A program made the position numbers and the translations under genes. This document shows positions 24,494 to 33,504 of a DNA stretch of 64,000 nucleotides, one piece after another. Each line of letters opens with the position of its first letter. Position 1 is the first letter of the stretch. Source of the DNA: Bacillota bacterium. GTDB taxonomy: Bacteria > Bacillota > Sulfobacillia > JAJZYS01 > JAJZLH01. Where the stretch lies: positions 147,879 to 211,878 of the forward strand of contig JAJZLY010000008.1 in the NCBI GenBank assembly GCA_021850485.1, in the 5' to 3' direction. The notes beneath the pieces are model-generated. The model searched no databases. It saw only the letters and a list, made by a program, of their open reading frames with translations, and was not told where the DNA came from.

Positions 24494-25501
24494 ATGACGC
24501 GCCCTTTTCGCCTGGCCGAAGCGGCCTTGCTGGTGGCTCTGTTGGCCCTAAGTGCGTGCGGCAGTGCAGCACCGAGCGCTAGGGCCAAGGTCTCCGCCAA
24601 GACTCCTGTGGCGACGACGGTCAAGCAGCCGACGGCTGCAACTGCCACAGCGGCCGGCAAGCCCACCTTTGTCGGCGGCCAGGGCGGTGTGTACTACCAG
24701 AACATGGTGGTCGTGCTGACCTGGCACGCCATCGCTCAGACCGGTGTGTACGACACCATCTCGGTTTCGGCATTTCAAGGGCAGATGGCAGCGCTGGCGG
24801 CGGACGGCTTTCATCCGATCTCAGCCGCTCAGTTCAGCGCCTTTTTGCTGTCCAGTCAAGCGATTCCAGACAATGCCGTGCTCCTCACCTTCGACAACGG
24901 TGTGGAAGACGTCTACACCTTGGGTTTTCCCATCTTGCAGCACTTCCACTTCCCGTCTGTGATGTTCCCGGTGCTGGGCCGCACCAATGTGCTGAGCGGC
25001 TACTTCACGTCGGCCCAAATCACGGCGCTGGCCAAGAGCGGCCTGGTCACGATCGGTTCGCACACCTACGCCCAGCACATCGGTGTAGCGGTCGGACCGC
25101 ATCAGGCTGCGCCGGCGGATGTGATGCCCGCCTGGAACGGGGTGAGCACCGAGAGTGCGGCCCAGTTTCAATCGTCCATCGCCAACGACGCCGCCTTGGC
25201 CCAGGCAGCGATCGTCAAGTGGACCGGGCGGGCTGAGCCCTATTTTTCTGATCCCTTCGGCCAGTACACCCCGACGCTGATCGCAGCCTTGGCCAAAGCT
25301 GGCTTCACCCAAGATTTCACCACTCTCGGCTGGGCGGTGGTGCCCGGTGCACCCGCCGATCGCATCCCGCGCATCAATGTGGGCACTGGCTCTTCCAGCG
25401 CAGCCTCGATGGTTGGCGCCATCTTGCAAGTCGCTCGCCTCACCGCCGCCGATCCGACTTGGCATCCGCCGCTCAGCCATGTGGTGATCTGGCACACCTA
25501 G
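24494..25501 (+). CDS. Lipoprotein with polysaccharide deacetylase (NodB/PgaB-like) domain
   Basis: This 335-residue protein has a lipobox LSAC (C22), then a Thr/Ala/Lys-rich spacer to about residue 60, then a NodB-homology domain starting at VVLTWHAI. The first motif is LTFDNG where active deacetylases have TFDDG, so the second, metal-binding Asp is Asn. The His motif GSHTYAQH is intact and matches the PgaB spacing (His, four residues, His). It is expected on the outer surface, removing acetyl groups from cell-wall or exopolysaccharide if active. ATG 24494 follows AAGGAGG, 27 bp after the sedolisin stop, so co-transcription is likely. Confidence 0.8.
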   Translation: MTRPFRLAEAALLVALLALSACGSAAPSARAKVSAKTPVATTVKQPTAATATAAGKPTFVGGQGGVYYQNMVVVLTWHAIAQTGVYDTISVSAFQGQMAALAADGFHPISAAQFSAFLLSSQAIPDNAVLLTFDNGVEDVYTLGFPILQHFHFPSVMFPVLGRTNVLSGYFTSAQITALAKSGLVTIGSHTYAQHIGVAVGPHQAAPADVMPAWNGVSTESAAQFQSSIANDAALAQAAIVKWTGRAEPYFSDPFGQYTPTLIAALAKAGFTQDFTTLGWAVVPGAPADRIPRINVGTGSSSAASMVGAILQVARLTAADPTWHPPLSHVVIWHT

Positions 25502-25537
25502 GCAGGGGCAGCCTGGAGCCAGCGGCCTGCGGTCGCC

Positions 25538-25567
25538 TTGACAGGCCTGACCCCCAGCGGCTAACAA
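25538..25567 (+). promoter_or_regulatory. Candidate promoter of the membrane-anchored hypothetical gene
   Basis: TTGACA (25538-25543) followed after 18-19 bp by TAACAAT. The -35 is perfect and the -10 weak. It lies 60 bp upstream of the ATG at 25627. Confidence 0.45.
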
Positions 25568-25626
25568 TCTGAAGGGCCATCTTGTTTTGGCACGCACATC
25601 TTGAACCCACCGGAAGGACGGATCTG

Positions 25627-26295
25627 ATGTCCAAGCCTACCCAGCTATGGGTTGGCGGTTTAGCCGTCATCGCCGTGGCGCTGGTCGCCTTGATCTTGAT
25701 CTCGCATCGGCCCGCCGCTGTTCCTGCCCCTGGCAAGCCGCCAACGACGGCTAGTGCAGTCGGTCCCAGCCAGAAGGCCTTTACGGCCAAACTGGAGGCC
25801 CTGGCCAAGGCCAATAACCCGCTGGGCGCTGAGCCGACCGCCCAGGAGTTCACCAATCAGACCACGATCCCGGCGTATGCACCGACCGCCAAGACAGCTG
25901 CCGCCTACGCCACTGTGGCTCCCCAGATGCTGCAAGGTGAGTACCAGGCTGCGCCGCTGATGACGGAGACCTGGGCCGCTTCGGTGCTCGTGCCCTCCGC
26001 CTATATCGCCAAGATGGAGCAGGTTCCGCTCACCCTGGTGCCGGTCAATAGCAAAACACCCTGGCAGGCTGTCCAGGTCACCTACGGTGCCGCCAACAGC
26101 ACCGCCACAGTGGTGATGATGATGGAGGCCTCGGAGTACCACAGCGGCACCCTGATCGGATCAGGACTTTACGCTGCGGTGGAAGTATCCCTGGTGCACA
26201 GCACCAGCGGCTGGAAGGTGTCTGCCGTCAGCGCCTATACGGCCAGTCAGGCCCAGAGTCTGTACCAGCAATACGGGCAATACTACAAGCCCTAG
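25627..26295 (+). CDS. Membrane-anchored extracytoplasmic protein, unknown function
   Basis: This 222-residue protein has an N-terminal uncleaved-looking hydrophobic segment (residues about 8-26, LWVGGLAVIAVALVALILIS) after a short positive start. A Pro/Ala linker and an extracytoplasmic domain rich in Ala, Thr, Tyr and Val follow. It ends with QAQSLYQQYGQYYKP. ATG 25627 follows AAGGA; the open frame begins earlier without a site. No family is recognised. It may share the surface-protein context of the preceding lipoprotein gene. Confidence 0.7.
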   Translation: MSKPTQLWVGGLAVIAVALVALILISHRPAAVPAPGKPPTTASAVGPSQKAFTAKLEALAKANNPLGAEPTAQEFTNQTTIPAYAPTAKTAAAYATVAPQMLQGEYQAAPLMTETWAASVLVPSAYIAKMEQVPLTLVPVNSKTPWQAVQVTYGAANSTATVVMMMEASEYHSGTLIGSGLYAAVEVSLVHSTSGWKVSAVSAYTASQAQSLYQQYGQYYKP

Positions 26296-26320
26296 CCGCC
26301 AGCAATCTGCGCTCCGCTGA

Positions 26321-26881
26321 TCAGAGCTGGCCCTGCAGCCAGCGCAGCACGCTCAGAGCGTGGCGATCCGGGGGGAAGACCGGGTAAAAGACATGTTCGA
26401 CCACGCCGTCTCGGATGACCAGGGTCAGCCGCCGGATCAAGATCATCTGGTCCACCTCGAACAGCGGCAGCCACAGGGCCCTAGCCAAGCGCAACTGATG
26501 GTCGCTGAGCAGTTGAAAGGGCAGCTGTAGGCGGCTTACCGCCTCTTCTTGATAGGCGCGCTCCTGGCTGCTCAGGCCAAAGACGCGGACATTGGCCTGA
26601 GTGAACTGGGCGAAGGCCGCGGCAAAACCCAGCGACTCCGGCGTGCAGCCCCTGGCACCAGCAATAGAATCCCACCCCGTGGGCAGCGGCTGACCTGGCT
26701 GGCCGGTGCGCGGATAGACGTAGACCACGCTGCGCCCGGCCAGGGCGGACAGGTCGATGGTTCCGCCGCCGGTAGCGTCCAGGGCGATCGGCGGCAACAC
26801 ACTTCCGTCCAGATGCCGGCAGGCGCCATCGTCTTGCGGCACGGGCAGCCCGTCTGGCAGGCGGCTGGGGTCATCGAACAT
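26321..26881 (-). CDS. Peroxiredoxin-like redoxin, 1-Cys type
   Basis: This 186-residue AhpC/TSA-superfamily protein belongs to the subgroup with the YPRTGQPGQPLPTGWD and GARGCTPES motifs. The peroxidatic Cys is C79. The partner Cys five residues on, present in Prx Q-type enzymes (CTPxxC), is Leu84 here, so it should act as a 1-Cys enzyme relying on an outside thiol. It reduces peroxides in the cytosol. It starts 4 bp after the antiporter stop, so the two genes form an operon. Confidence 0.8.
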   Translation of the reverse strand: MFDDPSRLPDGLPVPQDDGACRHLDGSVLPPIALDATGGGTIDLSALAGRSVVYVYPRTGQPGQPLPTGWDSIAGARGCTPESLGFAAAFAQFTQANVRVFGLSSQERAYQEEAVSRLQLPFQLLSDHQLRLARALWLPLFEVDQMILIRRLTLVIRDGVVEHVFYPVFPPDRHALSVLRWLQGQL

Positions 26882-26884
26882 GCG

Positions 26885-28144
26885 CTAGCCTCCTCGCCTG
26901 GTCGCCCTGGCCGGCGCTTGGTCAGCCGTAACCAGTCCCAACTTCACGGCCCACCACTTGGTCGTCGGCACCTGGACCAGCATGGTGACGACCAAAACCA
27001 CTGTGGTCAGTGCTCCCACCTCCGAGGCGCCAGGAACCCGGTCCACGATCAATAAGCTGGCCAGTGCGGCCGCCATCACACCGGTCTCCCGCACCCAGGA
27101 GGCAAACCACAACTCAGCCGGCCGCCAGCGGGCCCAGCTATCTGGCCACAAGGTGACCCACACCACCAGCGGCCGCAGCACCACGATCATCCCTGCGGCC
27201 ACGGCCAATCCCACCCAGCCGGCCTGGGCGAACGCCGCCGGTACCACCTCGGCGCCGAGCAGGCCGAACAGCAAGATGCGGACCACCGTGCCCAGATGCC
27301 AGAGAAAGGTCTGGTGCTCAGCTTGATGCGTCCGCTTGGGGGCGAGGCCCAGGATGTGGGCGTTGCCGCTGACCATGCCGGCGGCGAAGGCAGCAATGAA
27401 GCCGCTACCTCCGATCGCCACCGCCGCCAGGTAGGCCAGAGCCATGGTGGGCAGGGCCGAAACCACCGCCTCCTCCCGCTCGTTCCACACCGCCAGCCTT
27501 TGTCCCTCAGCCACCCCCCACTGCACCAGGCCGCCGATGCCCAGCCCTGCCACGGCGCCCAGCACCAAAAGCCGGACGGCGCTCAGTCCGGTCGATGCCC
27601 AGCCAACGGCTGCCCCGGTGCTGGCGGCGACGATCAGCACGACGAGCAGGGCACTCATGGCGTCATTGAGAGCCGCCTCGCCGATCAGCAGCTGGGCGAG
27701 ACGGGCTGGCAGTTTGAGGCGGGCAAACAGCGGCACGATGGTGGCCGGGTCGGTGGAGGCCACCACCGCCCCCAACAGCGCCGCCGCCACCCAGGGCACG
27801 CCCAGTAGCCAGACGGCCAAGAGAGCCACTCCCAGGGCGGTCAGCACGGTGCCGACGACGGCCAGCAAAGCTACGCTCTGCCAGATCCGCTGCAAGACCC
27901 GCCACTGCACCGCCCGGCCGCCCTCGTACAACATGAACACAGCGCCGCCGGTGACGATCAGAGAGCTCACACCCAAATTGCCGCTGAGTTGCACCAGCCC
28001 GCCCACCTGCGGGCCGAGCAAGAATCCGGCTACCATGAACCACAACAGGTCGGGCACGCCGCTCCAGCGAGCCAGCGGCAACGCCACTAACCCTGCCGCC
28101 AGCAGCAGGGCAAGGCTCTGAAAGACGAGAAGATGCTGGCCCAC
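26885..28144 (-). CDS. Cation:proton antiporter (CPA1/NhaP-type)
   Basis: This 419-residue membrane protein has about twelve helices and the CPA signatures VASTDPATIVPLF and GEAALNDAMSALLVV, in which Asp residues bind and exchange the cation. The likely role is Na+(K+)/H+ exchange for internal pH control. GTG 28144 (or 28147) follows AAGGAGG; the frame extends 33 bp further upstream without a site. The next gene in the operon is the peroxiredoxin. It is divergent from the lipL-like gene. Confidence 0.85.
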   Translation of the reverse strand: MGQHLLVFQSLALLLAAGLVALPLARWSGVPDLLWFMVAGFLLGPQVGGLVQLSGNLGVSSLIVTGGAVFMLYEGGRAVQWRVLQRIWQSVALLAVVGTVLTALGVALLAVWLLGVPWVAAALLGAVVASTDPATIVPLFARLKLPARLAQLLIGEAALNDAMSALLVVLIVAASTGAAVGWASTGLSAVRLLVLGAVAGLGIGGLVQWGVAEGQRLAVWNEREEAVVSALPTMALAYLAAVAIGGSGFIAAFAAGMVSGNAHILGLAPKRTHQAEHQTFLWHLGTVVRILLFGLLGAEVVPAAFAQAGWVGLAVAAGMIVVLRPLVVWVTLWPDSWARWRPAELWFASWVRETGVMAAALASLLIVDRVPGASEVGALTTVVLVVTMLVQVPTTKWWAVKLGLVTADQAPARATRRGG

Positions 28145-28217
28145 CACAGCCCTCCTTGAGATCCAGGATTCCGGATCCATGCGCTCCGCCCTTCCCGGTC
28201 CGTAGCGGGAGGATCAA

Positions 28218-28892
28218 ATGGGGATTTTGTTCGACCTGGCCCCCAGGCCGTCTCTGGCCGAATCGTTCGTGGCTGAAGAGCAGCTCGCCCTCTCGGCCTC
28301 TCCCCAGCTAAGGCTTTGGACCCACGGCCGCGCCTTGGTGGCCGGGTCCCGAGACGGCAGGCTGCCGGACTTCGAGCGGGCCCGGAGCGCATATTGCCAG
28401 CAGGGCTGGGAGATGCACCTGCGCACTTCCGGCGGCGGCTTGGTCGTGCTGGACGAGGGAGTTCTCAATGTGTCGCTGGCCTGGCGTCAAGAGGCGCTCC
28501 CCAGCCTTGAAGCCGGCTACGCCACCATGCGCCAGGTGCTGTCTGTGGCGCTTGGCCGCCTGGGCGTCGATGCTGTGGCAAGCGGCGAGGTGGCGGGGAG
28601 CCTATGCCCCGGCCGCAGCGACCTGTCGATCGACAACCGCAAGCTGGCCGGCATCTCGCAACGCCGCAGGCGCCAGTTTTTGCTGGTCCATGCCTTTGTG
28701 CTGGTATCTGGGCGCGCCGACGACCGGATCACGACGGGGCGATCCTTCTATCAGCTGGCCGGTGGCCGGCCAGAGCTGGTTGTCTCGGGCACGATGTGTA
28801 CGGTGAGCGAGGCCACGGGCCAGCCTGTGCCCGTCGAGTCCTTGGCCGCACAGGTGGCAGAGGCAGCTCAGGGTGCAGTTTTGGGCCTGTGA
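28218..28892 (+). CDS. LipL-like octanoyl-[GcvH]:protein N-octanoyltransferase (BPL/LplA/LipB fold)
   Basis: This 224-residue protein is of the biotin/lipoate ligase fold. Motifs are RTSGGGLVVLDEGVLN, then LCPGRSDLSI with C130 at the place of the LipL acyl-thioester Cys, then RKLAGISQRRRRQFLLVHAF with the conserved Lys. In Bacillus LipL moves octanoate from GcvH to E2 subunits, so a lipoate-using pathway is implied elsewhere. It is shorter than Bacillus LipL (about 280). LipM is the alternative assignment. ATG 28218 follows GGGAGG. Confidence 0.75.
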   Translation: MGILFDLAPRPSLAESFVAEEQLALSASPQLRLWTHGRALVAGSRDGRLPDFERARSAYCQQGWEMHLRTSGGGLVVLDEGVLNVSLAWRQEALPSLEAGYATMRQVLSVALGRLGVDAVASGEVAGSLCPGRSDLSIDNRKLAGISQRRRRQFLLVHAFVLVSGRADDRITTGRSFYQLAGGRPELVVSGTMCTVSEATGQPVPVESLAAQVAEAAQGAVLGL

Positions 28893-29028
28893 CCCTAGTT
28901 TCTCGCGACACCACCGCGCCTGAAAAACTGGAAACGGCCGGCCCATGCTCAGGGCGCCAGTGTCGGCTATGAGGCCGCCGAGCCGGGCAGCTTGAGCGAC
29001 CCGGCTCGGCAACTGCGGTGGCTGGGTT

Positions 29029-30882
29029 CTAGGGGTGATTGTAGGCAGAGATGGCGGCAGCCAGCTCGGCGACGTCCGGCACGCCGAGGCCGGTGGTTGG
29101 GTCCCAGCCAGCAGACGCCGAATAGCCCCAGTTGTTGCCGCTGGAGATGTCCCTAAAGCCACTGACCGTTCCACCAGACGGTGGCAGATGATAGAAGACG
29201 TCGGTGGCCAGGCCGATCGGAGCACCAGTAGCCTGATCCAACAGGGCGGTGATGCCCGCCCACTGCGGGGCTGCAAACGAGGTGCCGCCCCAGCCGTTCG
29301 ACCACGGATCTGTGCTGTTCGAGTACACCGATGACGAGTCGTAAATGGCGTAGCCGGTGAACGGGTCAGCATTCAGGGCCACATCGGGGAGTCCGCGCTG
29401 GCCGGTCGACTGGAATCCATTTTGCCAGCTCGGCTGGTTGAAGTAGACACTGTAGCCGCCACCGGAGCCAACCGGGTAGACCAGCTGCTTCATGCGCTGG
29501 GCGCTCGGCACCCCGAACAGTTTGTAGTAGGGGACCAGATAGCTCCAGCCCCAGGCCGCCTCGGTGGTCGGTCCTACGTTCACGCCCGGCGCCAGAGCGA
29601 CACCCGCCGCAGACTGCGGCAACGTGGTCCCACCGGCAGCGGTGATATAGGTGGAAGACGCCGGAGAGTCGACGGCAGGTGCTTTGTACTGGGGGTATGC
29701 ATCGTAGGCGCCATAGTCACCAGAGGCGGCAAACAGGCTCATGCCCTCGGCCGCTCCCTGCTCGAAGGCTTGGTTCAGCAATGTGGCATAGCCCTGGGTT
29801 TCAAACTGCTCGGCCAGCCCCCATGAGGTGGACATGACCTGGGCCTTGCCTTGGGAAACGACGGTGTTGAACAAATCCACGAAGCCGTTGTTGGTATTGG
29901 GTGCGATGTACGCAACGATGTTGGCTCCAGGCGCCATGGCGCCCGAACGCTCGACATCGAGGGAACTCTCGGAGCCACCCTGGCCAGCTCCTGACGTATT
30001 GGTCGGTGCGCCGTCCACCGAGACCTGAGCGAGCGTACCGGTGCGATGGATCCCATAGTAGGACCAAAAGGCCTGGGCGTCTGAGCTGAGCAGCGGCGCC
30101 AAGGTGGCGATGGCAATCGTAACGCCAGAACCAGTCACACCAGAGTTCTGCACGGAGGTGGCGTCGTAGGCGCTGGCGATCTGTTGCGGTGAGTATCCCT
30201 GCGGGCTAGAGCAGTCGCTCGAACACGGGGTGGCGCCGGAGACGGCTGGTAGCTGGGAGCGGTTGACGGTCATGGTGTGCAGGGCGTTGTAGGTCAAGAG
30301 CCCAGACACCCCGGATACCATGGTGGCCAAGTCGTAGCTGACACCGTCATAGGTGTAGGCGGTCGGCAGCGAGGGACTTTGTTGGTTGGCAAAGTAAGAG
30401 TGCCCGCCGAACTGGTAGGCGTTGATCGCCACACTCAGGGCCTGTTCTACCTGACCCACCGAGCCAGTGGCCTCCAGGCGATTGGCGTAGGTGACGGTAG
30501 TAGTAATGCCGTAGCTGGCCAGATAGGCGGATAGTGCAGCCACCGCAGTTGGCGACGGGTCATAGGTGGCCACAAACTGACGGGGCGTGAGATAGGCATG
30601 GAAGTACAAGTTGCCCGGCGTCACCGTGTCTTGAATAAACGTGGGCAGCGCCGGCATGTCGGCAGGCGTCACATAGTTGAAGCCGATCAGCAAGGTGACT
30701 TGCTCCCCTAGTGCAGCGGCACCGAGGTCCTTGGAGTTGGCGATCAGCCATTTGGCCGTGTTGCCATGGATTACGGCCTCGGTGCCGGGTCGTCCAGTGG
30801 CGGCCACCGGCAGACTCCAGCCGAGACACAAGCCCAGGGCCACCGTTGCGACCAGAATCACCCGCCCCACTCGATCTCGCAT
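29029..30882 (-). CDS. Secreted S53 peptidase (sedolisin/kumamolisin type)
   Basis: This 617-residue preproprotein has a signal peptide at residues 1 to about 30 (basic start MRDRVGR, hydrophobic core, AAATG-like cut region VAATG). A pro-domain runs to about 230. The catalytic domain has E305 and D309 (SESSLDVERSG), D389 (ASGDYGAY) and S535 (GGTSFAAP), and the C-terminal calcium site is in FRDISSGNN...GWDPTTGLG. ATG 30882 follows GGAGGAGGG. The enzyme should degrade protein outside the cell at low pH and may feed the amino-acid permease gene, which is divergent from it by 112 bp. Confidence 0.92.
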   Translation of the reverse strand: MRDRVGRVILVATVALGLCLGWSLPVAATGRPGTEAVIHGNTAKWLIANSKDLGAAALGEQVTLLIGFNYVTPADMPALPTFIQDTVTPGNLYFHAYLTPRQFVATYDPSPTAVAALSAYLASYGITTTVTYANRLEATGSVGQVEQALSVAINAYQFGGHSYFANQQSPSLPTAYTYDGVSYDLATMVSGVSGLLTYNALHTMTVNRSQLPAVSGATPCSSDCSSPQGYSPQQIASAYDATSVQNSGVTGSGVTIAIATLAPLLSSDAQAFWSYYGIHRTGTLAQVSVDGAPTNTSGAGQGGSESSLDVERSGAMAPGANIVAYIAPNTNNGFVDLFNTVVSQGKAQVMSTSWGLAEQFETQGYATLLNQAFEQGAAEGMSLFAASGDYGAYDAYPQYKAPAVDSPASSTYITAAGGTTLPQSAAGVALAPGVNVGPTTEAAWGWSYLVPYYKLFGVPSAQRMKQLVYPVGSGGGYSVYFNQPSWQNGFQSTGQRGLPDVALNADPFTGYAIYDSSSVYSNSTDPWSNGWGGTSFAAPQWAGITALLDQATGAPIGLATDVFYHLPPSGGTVSGFRDISSGNNWGYSASAGWDPTTGLGVPDVAELAAAISAYNHP

Positions 30883-30994
30883 CTCTCGCCCTCCTCCAGA
30901 ACAGTGCAACTTGTGGTATTTTTCTGCGCCGGTATGCCACGGTCCTGCCCGCGAGGAGACAGCCCGCTGGCACCGAACCTCTTGCTCCACTGCG

Positions 30995-32257
30995 ATGCAA
31001 ACACTCAAGCGAACGGTTGGCATTCCGGCTGGCGTGGCGATCACGGTGGGAGCTGTGCTGGGAACCGGCGTGCTGGTGCTGCCCGCCCTCACCGCCGACC
31101 AGGCCGGTCCAGCCGCGCTGGTGGCGTGGGCGCTGATGGGACTGATGTCGTTTGTCTTCGCCGTCACCTTCGGCCGGATGGCGGTGACCATCCCGGACGC
31201 GGGCGGCATCGCCGCCTACGTACGCGCTGCCTTCGGGCGGCCGCTCGGCTTCGCTTCGGGCAATTTGATCATTGCCACCGTGCCACTCGGCGGCCCGGTG
31301 GCAGCGATGATCGGCGCTGTCTATGCCGTGGAGTTATTCGCCCTACCCACGGCCAGTGCACCGCTGATCGCTGCAGTCCTCTTGTTCTCCTCGCTGGCCC
31401 TCAACTACCGCGGCATCACCTTGAGCGCCCGCACCCAGATGATCGCCATCTTCTCGATCGGCGTAATCATCCTGGTGGCGGTGGCGGCGGCCTGGGGGCA
31501 TGTCCAGACAGCCCGCCTGGTCCCGTTCGCCCCCGATGGCTGGGCAGCGGTGGGTGTCGACTTTGTGCTGCTGTTTTGGGCGTTTGTGGGCTGGGAGATG
31601 ACCGTGCATCTGGTCGAGGAGTTCACCGACCCTGGGCGAGACATGGTCCGGGTGATGGTGCTGTCGGTTTTGGCGGTGGATTTGGTCTACCTGGCGCTGG
31701 CCTGGGTGACGGTCGGCACCGGGGCCTATCTGGGGCGCGGGCACACAGTGGCGCTGGCGGTGCTGATGGGCGTCGGGCTTGGGCCGAGCGGCTTCGCCGT
31801 GGCCGGCGTGCTGGCTGTGCTGCTCAGCTTCGCCACCACCCACGCCTACATCACCGGCTTCTCGAGACTGGTCTACGCCCAGGCCAGACGCGGCGAGATG
31901 CCCGCCTACCTGGCCCGCTTGCACCCGCGATTTGCGACACCCGGGCCGGTGCTGCTGACGGTCGGCGCCTTGTTCGCCATCTTCCTGGCGCTGATTGCCA
32001 CCTTCCACATCTCGCTCGCCACCTTGATCCTGATCCCCTCCAGCGTGTTCGTGTTGCTCTACATCGTGGCCATGGCTGCCGCCTTCCGGCTGCTGCGCCG
32101 GGTGCATGAGCGGGTGGTGGCCGCCTGCGGCTTTGCGGTCGCCCTGGCCGCGCTCTTCTTCACCGGCTGGGCCGTGCTCTACCCGGCGGCCGTGATCGTG
32201 CTGTCCCTCCTGCTCTATGGCAGACTAGCCAAGTGGCGACCAGAAAGGAAAGCGTGA
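30995..32257 (+). CDS. APC-superfamily amino-acid permease
   Basis: This is a 420-residue integral membrane protein with about twelve helices. The first helix GIPAGVAITVGAVLGTGVLVLP has the GxG unwound region of APC transporters. WAFVGWEMTVHLVEEF matches helix 6 of YjeH-type exporters and importers. ATG 30995 is chosen because the first helix begins just after it; the ribosome site (GAGGAG) is some distance upstream. The stop touches the start of the aminotransferase gene, suggesting joint function in amino-acid use. Confidence 0.85.
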   Translation: MQTLKRTVGIPAGVAITVGAVLGTGVLVLPALTADQAGPAALVAWALMGLMSFVFAVTFGRMAVTIPDAGGIAAYVRAAFGRPLGFASGNLIIATVPLGGPVAAMIGAVYAVELFALPTASAPLIAAVLLFSSLALNYRGITLSARTQMIAIFSIGVIILVAVAAAWGHVQTARLVPFAPDGWAAVGVDFVLLFWAFVGWEMTVHLVEEFTDPGRDMVRVMVLSVLAVDLVYLALAWVTVGTGAYLGRGHTVALAVLMGVGLGPSGFAVAGVLAVLLSFATTHAYITGFSRLVYAQARRGEMPAYLARLHPRFATPGPVLLTVGALFAIFLALIATFHISLATLILIPSSVFVLLYIVAMAAAFRLLRRVHERVVAACGFAVALAALFFTGWAVLYPAAVIVLSLLLYGRLAKWRPERKA

Positions 32258-33436
32258 ATGCAGACTGCACTTGACCTGCGCCCTGATATCCCGGCGCTAT
32301 CCAGTCAAACCTATCTGAACTGGGGCACCTTGGGCGCCTCCCCCAACCGCATCACCGATGCCTTCATTAGCGCCTACCGGTCTTGGCAGGCGCAGGGGCC
32401 GGGCCGGCCGGCTGTGTACCTGGGCCAGCGCGACCATCTCAATGACCTGCGTCTTGAGCTGGCAGCCTTCATCGGCGCCAAGCCCGAGCAACTGGCCATC
32501 GTCCGCAACGTCACCGAGGCGATCGCCCTGATCGCCGTGTCGTTTCCGTTCACCGACAACGACGTGGTGTTGCTGTCTGATCAAGAGCACCCCGCCAACT
32601 TGTTCGTCTGGCGGGGGCTGGAACAAGCCGGACGGATCAAGGTGCGCCTGATGTCCCCAGGTAAGACCGGCCAGGACACGGTGGCTGCCTTGCGTCTGGC
32701 GCTGGCAGAGGGGCCGGTCCGGCTGTTCGGGATCAGCCACGTCTTAGCCGCCACCGGCCGCGTCCTGCCGGTGGCGGAGCTCTCTGCGATTGCCCACCGG
32801 GCGGGGGCGGCGGTGCTGGTGGACGGAGCCCAAGCCCCCGGGGCCATCCCGGTCGACGTGATGGCCACCGGGGCCGACTTCTACGCCCTAAACGGCCATA
32901 AGTGGATGCTGGCCCCGGTCGGTTGCGGCGCCCTGACCATCTGCGACGACTGGCGGCCCCGGCTCTTGCCGATCCCGATGGGGGCTGGCTCGGCGACCTC
33001 GGACGAAGACGGCCGCTTCACACCACTGACCTTTTTGGCCACGGCCAGCCGCTATGAAACCGGCACCCACAACGGGTCCTTGGCGGTGGGCTTTCGCGAG
33101 GCCGTCCGCCTGCAGTGCGAACTTGGTGCGAGCGCCCTGTTCGCCCGCTCGGCTGTGCTCAGAGACCGCTTTTTGGCGGGCATTCAGCGCCTGGACACCG
33201 TGACCGCCGTGGACGGGGATCAAAACGGCACCATGGTTTCGGTGCGCATCGAGGGCTGGCCGGTCGACCAGGTGGTGGCCGAGCTGTGGCAGCGCCACCA
33301 GGTGACAGTGCGCATGGTTCATGAACTGCGGCCGTTTGCCGTGCGCTTTTCGTTCGCCGCCTTCAATACGGAAGAGGAAGTTGACCTGGCCGTCTTCGCC
33401 GTCGGCGAGCTGGCCCAGGCACAACGTCGACCCTGA
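32258..33436 (+). CDS. Class V aminotransferase (cysteine desulfurase / isopenicillin epimerase-like)
   Basis: This 392-residue PLP enzyme of fold type I binds PLP through the lysine in LNGHKWMLAPVG, with the Asp in LVDGAQAPG holding the pyridine nitrogen and His in SDQEHPANL stacking on the ring. There is no cysteine-desulfurase Cys loop, so sulfur transfer is not implied. ATG 32258 comes directly after the permease stop with AAAGGAAAG as ribosome site. The reaction may be epimerisation, lysis or desulfuration of a small amino acid. The coupling to a permease suggests catabolism. Confidence 0.82.
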   Translation: MQTALDLRPDIPALSSQTYLNWGTLGASPNRITDAFISAYRSWQAQGPGRPAVYLGQRDHLNDLRLELAAFIGAKPEQLAIVRNVTEAIALIAVSFPFTDNDVVLLSDQEHPANLFVWRGLEQAGRIKVRLMSPGKTGQDTVAALRLALAEGPVRLFGISHVLAATGRVLPVAELSAIAHRAGAAVLVDGAQAPGAIPVDVMATGADFYALNGHKWMLAPVGCGALTICDDWRPRLLPIPMGAGSATSDEDGRFTPLTFLATASRYETGTHNGSLAVGFREAVRLQCELGASALFARSAVLRDRFLAGIQRLDTVTAVDGDQNGTMVSVRIEGWPVDQVVAELWQRHQVTVRMVHELRPFAVRFSFAAFNTEEEVDLAVFAVGELAQAQRRP

Positions 33437-33504
33437 CCGTCCGGATGTGGGAAGATAGGGCACTAAACGTCGCACAGTCAGGCAGACGAGGGAGGGAGAC
33501 CGCT

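Noticed and set aside
30766-32109. 447-codon open frame on the plus strand
   Set aside because: Overlaps the amino-acid permease in another frame; low-complexity Arg/Gly product with no motif, typical GC-rich shadow.
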